Part shown: piece after piece, positions 55,855 to 64,000 of the stretch
Layout of the letters: every line of letters starts with the position of its first letter
Numbering within the stretch: position 1 is the stretch's first letter
Notes under the pieces: generated by a model
Databases searched by the model: none
The model's input: the letters and a program-made list of their open reading frames with translations, nothing else
What the model was told of the DNA's origin: nothing
DNA from: Zopfochytrium polystomum
Lineage: Eukaryota > Chytridiomycota > Chytridiomycetes > Chytridiales > Chytridiaceae
Length of the DNA: 64,000 nucleotides
NCBI GenBank assembly: GCA_025765615.1
Contig: JAIVFJ010000125.1
Location: forward strand, 62,001 to 126,000
Direction: 5' to 3'
Position numbers and translations under genes: made by a program

Positions 55855-57940
55855 ATGCGTGGCCCACTGTTCGCCCTCGCCAGCACGATCGTCGCTCTCG
55901 CGTCTGCTCCCCACGTCCGCGCCGCCGCCGCTGCCTCGGACGTCGTCGTCCTCACAGAGAGTAAGTGCATTCATTCCCTCTACGACTAGCATGCCGCGCT
56001 GGGCGTTCTCTCCACTGCACCTTCCTCCGAGTTGCAGGACTCAGACGCCGCGCGCTCATAGTATATGAGTTCTGCGTCGTGAACCAGTCGTCTCACCCTC
56101 CATCTATTCGCCGCTCTTCACAACGTACAATGAAGACGATGGCACAACAACACGTTCTGCGTCATCCTTCTTACCCTGTACACGTCTTTCACAACATGTG
56201 ATCTTCCACCAGATACTTTCTCCGACTTCATTAAAGATGACTTGACGTTGGTCGAGTTCTACGCACGTGAGTCTTGCATCTCCTCGTTACAGCATCGCTC
56301 TTTTTGTTTTCAAACTAACTAACTGCCTGGTGCCTTCTCTCCTTTTGGCCACGCTCATCCAGCGTGGTGCGGGCACTGCTAAGGTGAGCTCCTTTTGTCG
56401 TGTGTGCAGATTACTTGACACAAGCCACTGAACACCCTCGTGTCCTCCAGCCCTTGCTCCTGAGTACGAAGTCGCCGCCACCGAGCTGCTCAAAGAGAAA
56501 ATCAAGATCGCAAAGGTGGATTGCGAGGACGAAAAGGACCTGTACAGTGGCCAGGACATTGGTGGTTATCCGACGCTCAAAGTCTTCCGGAAGGGTACCG
56601 CTGCCGAGTACAAGGGCACACGCAAAGCAGATGGCATTATCAGCTACATGAAGAAGTGAGTCGTTTACATTTTCCCCTTCTCTTTGACCGATTCTATAGT
56701 CTAATGCTGAATATTTGAACATCCACCTTGTATTGATTTTAGGCAAGCTCTCCCCGCCGTCACAGAGCTGAAAGCGGATGAAATTGAGAAGTTCAAAACC
56801 ACCGACAAGGTTGTCGTGATCGGCTACTTTTCGGACCAGATTTCCAAGAAGTACAAGGAGTTCGTGGAGGTTGCCAACTCACTACGCGACGAGTACGTTT
56901 TCGGTTTTACCAACGACAAAATTCAGGGCATCAGCCCACCATCCGTCATGCTCTACAAGAGCTTTGCCGAGGATGAGAGCATATTCGATGGAACGTACAG
57001 CTCCGAGGCCCTCACTTCTTTTATCAAAGCCCACGCAACTCCCGTTATGGACGATATCAGCCCGGAGAACTACGGCGCCTACATGTCGTCCGGCCTTCCT
57101 TTGGCGTTCCTGTTCGTGCGCGACGAAGCTGACCGCAAAGCTGTCGGTCCTGCGGTGGAAGCTGTGGCAAAGTCGGTGAAGGGCAAAATGTCGTTCGTCT
57201 ACATCGACACTGGCAAGTTCGGGTCGCATGCGAAGAGCCTGAACCTCAAGGAGGGCGTGTGGCCGGCTTTTGCGATTCAGGAGACCAAGGACATGCTCAA
57301 GTTCCCGTTCGACCAAGGGAAGGATATTACGCACGAGGCAATCGCCGCGTTTGTCAGAGACTACCTGGATGGCCAGCTTCAGCCAAGCCTCAAAAGCGAG
57401 CCGATTCCCGCTTCGAACGATGGGCCTGTCAAAGTTGTCGTTCATGACAACTTCAAGGACATTGTCCTGGACTCGAAGAAGGATGTTTTCCTTAAAATCT
57501 ACGCGAGTAAGTCCCCCAACTGCAAAGAAGCTGTCAAATGTTAAAATTAACTTTCATTTTTTTTTTTTTTTTTGACACCGGCAGCCTGGTGCGGTCACTG
57601 CAAGGCACTGGCCCCTGTCTGGGAAGAACTTGGCAAAACGCTCAGCAGTTACAACGACAGCGTCATTGTTGCTAAAATGGACGGCGAAGAGAACGATCTT
57701 CCATTGGGGACAAAATTCCACGTCCCGGGCTTCCCAACGTTGAAACTGTTCCTGGCCGAGTCCAACGAGGTTGTCGACTACACTGGGGACCGAACTCTTG
57801 AGGCGCTGTTGGCTTTCCTCAAGCAAAGGGCGACCAACAGGGACAAGATCATGGCGACCGTTGCGACTTCTCCGCATGGTGAGGACGAGGAAGACGAGTA
57901 CGATGACGAGGAATATTCGTCAGACCACGACGAATTGTGA
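55855..57940 (+). CDS. PDI1: Protein disulfide isomerase, with in-frame TAA in first active site
   Basis: Six exons: 55855-55960, 56213-56266, 56363-56383, 56451-56655, 56743-57506 and 57585-57940. The signal peptide is MRGPLFALASTIVALASAPH. Domain a has VEFYAPWCGHC, split over a 21-base exon, then ALAPEYEVAATELL and IGGYPTLKVFRKG. Two inactive domains (b, b') follow, and domain a' has [20 protein letters not shown] and VPGFPTLKLFLAE. An acidic tail ends in the ER-retention signal HDEL. In the spliced frame the codon after the first CGHC is TAA (56380-56382), where Lys is expected (AAA to TAA). All else is intact across about 500 codons. This is a nonsense mutation, a base-call error, or a readthrough site. 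PDI forms and shuffles disulfides in the ER. Confidence 0.85.
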
Positions 57941-58595
57941 CGGCGTGGACAGAATTCTGTTTGTATTTCCTTCTCGAAAAACCGAAAGCGCACTTTCTTC
58001 ACTCGCCTCCGCTCTCGTTGCCTTCACACTTTTTGCCTAATTTTTCGTGAAGCGTTTTGGGTGATCGAGAGGAAGGGTCCACCCACAGCCGCCTCTTAAT
58101 CAATGCGAGTTTCGTTGTTCGCGTGCGCCTTTTGTGCCATTGTCTTTCCGCGCTCGAGGAAGGTGTGCAAAGCAACAACCTCATCAAATAAAGACATTCC
58201 CCACGCAAAAACCTCCAATTCTTGCGCTGTGGTCTCGAATATTTGTTTGTTCAGTGCTCGACACCGAGGGCGAAAAAGAATTTCAGCGGGGACGGCGTCC
58301 AGTCACACAAACTTGTGAATGACCTGCTCCGCTTTTGGGCGTTTCGTGCTTGCTGCTGATTCTCTCCGTAAGGACCGTGTAGAGCAAGCACTATCATGCA
58401 CGCCTCCTCGTACTGCGTTGAAGAAAACTACGAGAACGAGGAGTAGTGGCAGCTCAAGAGATTGCAGCAGAGGAAAGAGAACGACGAAAGTGAAACCCGG
58501 AGGAGGGACTTGATGATTGCACATTTTTAATTTATTTTGATTCACTTGATAATAGTTTCATTGAATTCACTCGCCTCAACAAGCGGGCAAAGCCC
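57941..58595. other. Intergenic between PDI and second thioredoxin
   Basis: Downstream regions of two convergent genes; no convincing ORF. Confidence 0.45.
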
Positions 58596-59009
58596 CTAAA
58601 GGTATTTCACGACCCTTTCCTCCACAGCCCGAATGTTTGCACCCCTCACAACATCGCCGACCGCCTCCCCGTCCTTGAAGAACACGAACGTCGGCATGGC
58701 CGTCACGCCCGCGGCCTCTGCGATCTCCGGGTAGTCGTCGACGTCGACCTTCAGGAACTTTGCCGCGGGGGTACTTGTGCGAGAGCGTGTCGTAGTGCGG
58801 TGCTGCCATCTTGCAGGGGCCGCACCATGTTGCGGAAAAGTCTGGCGGCAGTCGCGGTTCGGAAATGAGGTAAAATGGAAGGTGGGTCAGGTCGGCTTGA
58901 AAGAAATGGCGATAGGCTGAAACAAGGAGCAACACTCACCCACAACGACGAGGCCTGCTTCCCGGAGAGCGCCGTAGAAGTCGGATTCGGCTTGGATTTC
59001 CTTGACCAT
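58596..59009 (-). pseudogene. Thioredoxin, second copy, one-base frameshift
   Basis: Exons 59009-58940 and 58841-58596, a close copy of the gene at 48123-48573 with the same intron position and phase. The start MVKEIQAESDFYGALREAGL and active site [11 protein letters not shown] are intact. After HKYP the C run (G run on the plus strand, about 58767-58771) has five bases where the other copy has four, so the frame shifts; in the next frame [20 protein letters not shown] and [12 protein letters not shown] are perfect to the TAG at 58596-58598. Because only a homopolymer differs, a sequencing error is quite possible and the gene may be real. TTTATAAA lies about 155 bases upstream. Confidence 0.8.
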
Positions 59010-60213
59010 TTATTTCTTTGAGACTGAGTAGACTATTGGTTGGATGCACTTGTGCGCCGAGGTTTTTTTTTTTTTTGGCGATCTTTCTCTCTCTCTCTCT
59101 CTCTCTTGAGCCGACTGACTGAATGTGCGCTGTTAATGTTGAGAAGGGGAGGAAACGACCGCTCTTTATAAAGCTTGCGGCGGCGATGTTCGGAGAAAAT
59201 GGGTTGGTTTGAAATGTTTTTGCTTGTGCGGATAACTAAAATTTGTCATTCTTCCATACCGGAGCTTGTCATGGCGCCATCGTGACGAATGTCTGCTTCG
59301 AAAGCGGATGGATAATAATCATCATTATCAAGAGGAACGGAAAAAAAGGTATCAATCTTTCGGAGGGGAAGGACCGGGCCAGCTACTTGCACACAGACGG
59401 AGAGACGGAGAGGACAAAAAAAAAAAAAAAAAAAAAGAAAAAGAAACAAACAACACGACCAACGACCACTGCTCCAGAGAAAGAGAAAAACTCTGTTATG
59501 AATTATCGATACATAATGATGATAAGCACGCTGTAAGAGTTGCTAGGCAAGCGTGACCAGCACAGGGTAAAAACCTCTCCTATATTATCTGCTTGAGCAG
59601 AGGAGGAGGAAAACTGTTGACACTGTAATACTTGGACCAGATCAGTTGAGATCACAAACTCGTGGTTTGGGGATGACTATAGACCTCGTTACTGGACGTG
59701 TTTCTTGCTACAGATTCCAGCGCACTGGAAGGGAATCCGATTTGGTGGCCGCCATAGTTCTTGATGCATGGACGAACATGGAATCAGGGATTACGTACTG
59801 TGTTTTAGGAAAAATAAAGCAAGAGTTTTGAACTCCTGGCACAACTAAATTAGCTGGTATCTGTACTCTACAGTGTCCTGCTTTTCCAAGTCCGTCCTCC
59901 TCGGGAGACTCTATCATAAACATCAAATCAAAACTGAAGACTGGCGTTCACTCGCACACTGCCAGTTACTTCCCGGACTTTGTCCTGCGGAAATGACCAG
60001 AAGGAAGTCAAATCCGCGACGGTCGCCGCCTGGCGGTTTCTTGTATTGCTATTGTTTCTTGTTCTATTTGGCTGTTTCGGGGGATGGCGAAAATACAAAT
60101 CAACTTCCACAGGCAATGCAACTGAAAGAGTAGAGTTGGTTGCCAATCGAATGAGAGGATTTGTTTTTGATTTGCGATGGGGGGGGAAGAGAAAGAAATC
60201 GAATTGAGAAACA
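59010..60213. other. Intergenic, no convincing gene
   Basis: Contains a CT tract (about 59088-59106), a poly-A run (about 59417-59438) and short overlapping ORFs without recognisable content. Confidence 0.45.
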
Positions 60214-60396
60214 TCAATCCAAAGCGAAATGGCGCGGCGGGCCGGCCGATCGGCCACCCTTGCCCGCTCCCTCAAACATCCGTTCGAAGGCCTCCAATGC
60301 CTCCCTCTCCTCAGCTCGTCTTCGGAGATGTCGGAGAAAATGAACGCCAAAGCTGGAGAAAGAGTTTGCTCACCCCACGAAGCCCGAATCCGCCAT
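60214..60396 (-). CDS. Possible two-exon micropeptide
   Basis: An ATG at 60396 in good context (GGTGGCCATGG) starts MADSGFVG; removing a 54-base GTGAGC..CCGAAG interval joins it to RAEEREALEAFERMFEGAGK and a stop at 60214, about 42 residues. The helical part looks protein-like but no family is recognised, and the splice is only one option. Confidence 0.2.
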
Positions 60397-60420
60397 GGCC
60401 ACCACTTCAAGCCGTGCTGA

Positions 60421-63090
60421 TCAGTAACTCTTCCCAATCCACACCGCGTTTGGCACTATATCCTCCCCATCCACGCCGCCTCTAGCCCCTCTACCCTCGC
60501 GCGTGCCATCGAGATTGGCCGCCTCAACGAGGAGACCCTCCAATCGCGCAAGCTCCGTGCCAACAAAGGGTCTAACCGCCTCCTCAGCCTCAGCCCAGGC
60601 GCGGGTGGCGTCATCCCTCATCGACACGTGCGGCGACGACGAGCTAGCCGAAGCCGCCAAGCTACGAATGTCCGACTTGCAGCCCGCGGCCGCCGCGTGC
60701 GTCGACGGCGCAGTCGCGTCAAGACCCGCCAGCACACCGCCAAAGGAGGGACGCGCAAACCTGTCCCTCTCAAACAACGCGCGGAACGCGCCCACTCCAC
60801 GCCGCGCTGCGGCCGCCTTCGCTTCCCTGCCTTCCCGCACCGTCTCCGTCTCCGTTGCCGCGCCAAACAGCGGCGGGCACGAGAGGCGGAGGGCAGCGTC
60901 CGCGAAGGTGCAGAAGCGGACGGCGACCCACGTGGGGAGGATGCAAAAGGTCGGGCAGAGGACGTTGCAGCGGGTCAGGGCTTCGGCGAGGCGGGAGATG
61001 GCGATGGCGGCGGTGAGGCCGCGGTTGAAGGCAAAGGCGGCGAAGCGCCGGTCGGCGGCCGATGGTGGGCGGTCTCGGGATTGTGGTGTTTCGCGAGAGG
61101 CGACGATTGCGGGGACGACGCGGGAGAGGACCTGAGTTGCGGCGTACAGAGTAGAGGCGTGGTAGAGACCATAGATGGAGGTGAGCCAGGGGAGATTCCA
61201 TAACTTTCCGTCCCCACTGGCTTGCGATTGAATAAACCGTTCGATTTCCTCTGGATCGACCGTCAAAGATTCTGGCAGCGAGACCTGCCACGCGTCCAGG
61301 CGGCACTCGGCTTCCCGCACGCTCCGAAACACTTGCTTTGCGCTCAATCGGGAATCCCTCAAAGCGATCCAAAGTTCTACAATTTCAAGGTTGATTACGA
61401 GGAGGTTGACAAATTGACTGAAATTGTTCCCGTCGGCCATTGGGGTCATATCAGCGACGGCACCGGGATCCATCGAGTGCCAAATTCTGTCATCGCATGG
61501 AGGACGAACACCCGCTGTCATTCTGCTCATTGACGTGTTCATGGTTGTTAGGGACACGGCTGAGGTTTGTGAGTAGTTCGTAGTACATTTGTGGTCGAAG
61601 GATTAGGAAATAAATTGAACTCACTCTTCTCTTGAAGAAGGCTGAACCACCAACATCGCCTCCTGACATCTTTTTCGATCGGCGACATTGACGGGAAAGC
61701 TTCATCTGGATCGATGTGAAGTTCCAAAAAGCGGGCCTTTCGGGTAAATAGGGCGTTAAGTTGAGTTCCCTGAACGCGCTAATAAATCAACCTTACCATT
61801 CGAGAGCCCGAGGCAAACAGGAAGCGACCAGCCGTAGTCCTTCCAATGACTGTGTAGACCGAATATTGTAAGATCTCAGATGCAAGCAACAATCGCAGCA
61901 AGGACGTACGAAAGGAGACCTCAGCAAGAATCAAGATGCCTTGAAGGCTTTCGATCGACGGGTTGTCAAACGCCTTCATAGCCTCCGCTCGCGCCATCTC
62001 GTAGTAGTACAACAGGATGTCTCTCGCCAGGTGCGTGAGTGTCGGATCCGCTGCGCCCAAGGCACAGATTGCCGCCCTTGAATCAAGCCGTCCTTTAGTA
62101 TTCCCCACTACTCCCAATAGACTTCACTCAACTGCAAAAGGACCGATGCTGCGCGTCGGTTCTCCAAAAAGCTCCTTTTGTGAACCCTCTGGATGACCGT
62201 GATTTCGAGGGGTGTGCGGAAGAACGAGTCGATGAGAATGTCCACCTCATTTGGGTCCGCGCCGGGTCGCGGAGGCAAGGTTTCCGATTGCTCCGTCAAG
62301 ACGTCTGCTTCTGGGTAGTAGCTTGGACGGAGCATGTTTTCTTGCAGGCTTGCCTTGAACAGCATTTCCCCCAGCGTTTCGGGCGTGACTCGCCAGCTTG
62401 GGTCGATCAGGGCTGCTCGGAAATGAGAGATGGTAAGAAAGTGTGCGATGTTGTGTAAATAGATTTCCCCGCGCGTGTACCTTGCCTTTTCTCCATTGTG
62501 GTGCGTTGGGCGGCGATCTGCACCTGATACCTTTGGGCCAGCTCCAAGTTGACCTTGTACTTTTCTCCGAGGAACACGCAGTTGTGAGAAATGCCATTTT
62601 TCACGCAGAAGCCGCATTTCGGTCTAACGCCGTCGCATTTGCGTTTTTTCGACCGGCACGGCTCGCATGACCTGGTTTTTTCTTGTAAGCATACGCTGCA
62701 GAAACGAAATTAGTAATGGAAATCTGTTCATCCGTACCAGCGACGATGAGGGGTCAAGACCTTTGTCTTGTTGCCCGCAGTGCCCTTATCGAGCGCGAGC
62801 TGGCCGCGAGCAGCTTGGTTCTCTACGTGGACGGTCACCTCTGCGCTGCCGTGTGGCTGGATCAACGACGACATTCCTGGCGACACCGCAGGCACGTGCA
62901 TTGAGGATGAAGGAACGGAGAATGCGCTCTGCTGTGGCAGCAACAGAGTCAGCGGAAGCGATAGCGATGGTACCCATGGAAAGGACAAGGGAGAGACGTC
63001 GGAGACGGAAGAGGAGGAGGAGGAGGAGGAGGAGGAGGTGCTATAGGAAGAAGTGACGTCGTTGTCCAAGCGGCGGTAGTTGTGTTCCAT
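60421..63090 (-). CDS. Zn2Cys6 transcription factor
   Basis: Seven exons: 63090-62738, 62695-62481, 62415-62128, 62092-61910, 61849-61797, 61736-61625 and 61559-60421, all in phase, about 780 residues. The binuclear zinc cluster CEPCRSKKRKCDGVRPKCGF continues with C-V-K-N-G-I-S-H-N-C, giving six Cys, followed by a coiled dimerisation stretch (KVNLELAQRYQVQIAAQRTT). The middle homology region has VHKRSFLENRRAASVLL, AAICALGAADPTLTHLA, IESLQGILILAEVSF, RTTAGRFLFASGSRM and RRRCWWFSLLQEK. This is the fungal-specific TF domain (MHR). The N-terminus is Ser-rich. Exon 3-4 is joined over a 35-base intron, unusually short. Target genes are unknown. Confidence 0.87.
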
Positions 63091-63124
63091 ATCGATGGTG
63101 CGGCGGCGGCGGCGGGATTGGCGG

Positions 63125-63748
63125 CTAGCAGCGGCGTTGCTGCCGTAGCGGGTCGAGGACGGACGGCAATGTGTGGTTGGTTGATGCGCACGCAAGTCGA
63201 GCCGTCAGATCGGCGGACTCCGCCAGCGTTTTTGTCTTGATTCTCCTTTTTTCTTTCCTTTTTGAGCTTCGTTTTCTCCGCAATAGTTTTCTTTTTTTTT
63301 TTCTTCTGGAGCTCGCGAATCCCGAGGCCCGCCGGAAGCGATCGTTGGGTGTCTTCGGAACTCCGGAACGCACTTTGACCGCGATGCGTGCGGGGATGGG
63401 GGTTTCGGGAACTGTTGCCCCCCTACTACACTCTCCTCGCCGAATCGACAGATGCAGGTCCTGCTGAAACGCTCGGGTTACGCAGTGAACAAAGCCGCAG
63501 TCGTAGACGGCGACAGCCTCCTTGTTTTCGCGAATTGCCCATTGCAGAATCGGACGTGTTTCGACGCTGTTCTCGATGACCCGAGCCGGCGCAATGGCGT
63601 CGTTGCGCTGAAAGTGACCGTCGGAGCGTCTGTTCTTGCTGTTCGTCCATAACCAAGATGCAATGCCAAGGATGACGTACTCTTTGGTGAAAGTGGCGTC
63701 GGAGTTGGATCCAACGACCTCAGGCTGTGGTCGGACGACGACGGGCAT
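63125..63748 (-). CDS. Unassigned protein, weakly acyltransferase-like
   Basis: From the ATG at 63748 the frame gives about 207 residues. The N-terminal half is protein-like: FTKEYVILGIASWLWTNSKN, then IENSVETRPILQWAIRENKE and AVAVYDCGFVHCVTRAFQQD. The LGxxSWLWxNS opening and the P.A.YC-like segment faintly recall lysine acyltransferases of the HlyC/RtxC type, but key residues cannot be confirmed. The C-terminal third is Lys/Arg-rich and probably not part of a fold. The ORF ends 34 bases upstream of the transcription factor start. Confidence 0.3.
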   Translation of the reverse strand: MPVVVRPQPEVVGSNSDATFTKEYVILGIASWLWTNSKNRRSDGHFQRNDAIAPARVIENSVETRPILQWAIRENKEAVAVYDCGFVHCVTRAFQQDLHLSIRRGECSRGATVPETPIPARIAVKVRSGVPKTPNDRFRRASGFASSRRKKKRKLLRRKRSSKRKEKRRIKTKTLAESADLTARLACASTNHTLPSVLDPLRQQRRC

Positions 63749-64000
63749 GGCCTTGTCACGAATCTGTGCCACAGAATTCAAACTAGTCAAGTCGCGTCGT
63801 TCCAGCTTTCTCCACTCTATTACTCCAAGCACGCACACTCAAGTATCAACGAGATCAAAAACAATCATCTTGCAAGTCATTGCATGTTTGCTGGCTGACC
63901 CCATCCACATTTCAAAGCGACCAATCTCTCGAACGTCTCTGCGGCCATTCATTGCGCAAACCCGAAAAAAAAGCCGGTCCATTTCACAGAGTCTCAGGAT

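Overview
The window is nuclear DNA from a fungus, most likely a zoosporic (chytrid-type) one. Genes are separated by short intergenic gaps and interrupted by many small GT-AG introns (about 47 to 97 bases). There is a Zn2Cys6 transcription factor, a fungal-type GH5 steryl/ceramide glucosidase, PHO80/PCL-type cyclins and an HDEL-tailed protein disulfide isomerase. A TMEM231 homologue, a ciliary transition-zone protein, points to a flagellated life stage. Exon boundaries were worked out by hand from splice motifs and reading-frame continuity and may be off by a base or two.

Layout. 1-6.5 kb: a partial ankyrin-like gene, a GH5 glucosidase, then degraded WW-ankyrin remnants. 6.5-10.6 kb: two PCL-type cyclins, tail to tail. 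11.6-22.2 kb: a tandem segmental duplication. Each unit carries an OPT-transporter pseudogene, a voltage-gated proton channel (Hv1)-like gene and a U2 snRNA gene. Unit A also holds an arsenate reductase gene that unit B lacks, and a third Hv1-like gene follows unit B. 22.7-37.7 kb: housekeeping-like genes: GNAT acetyltransferase, TMEM231, a GT-B-like glycosyltransferase divergent from an alpha/beta hydrolase, V-ATPase subunit f, a complex I NDUFB3-like subunit, a secreted class C beta-lactamase-like serine hydrolase, a WW-ankyrin protein and a TMBIM/BI-1 protein. 38.0-44.2 kb: three tandem paralogues of a single-pass membrane protein. 44.8-47.7 kb: a broken MFS transporter and unassigned ORFs. 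48.1-59.0 kb: thioredoxin, the intact OPT transporter, dihydrolipoamide dehydrogenase divergent from protein disulfide isomerase, and a second, frameshifted thioredoxin. 60.4-63.8 kb: a Zn2Cys6 transcription factor and an unassigned ORF.

The main observations are the OPT-Hv1-U2 tandem array, the two complete-looking U2 snRNA genes inside it, the family of three membrane proteins, and several otherwise conserved genes broken by one small lesion (a TAA in the first CGHC site of PDI, and indels in Hv1 copies, a thioredoxin and a cyclin). These lesions are either real recent decay or assembly errors; raw reads would tell.
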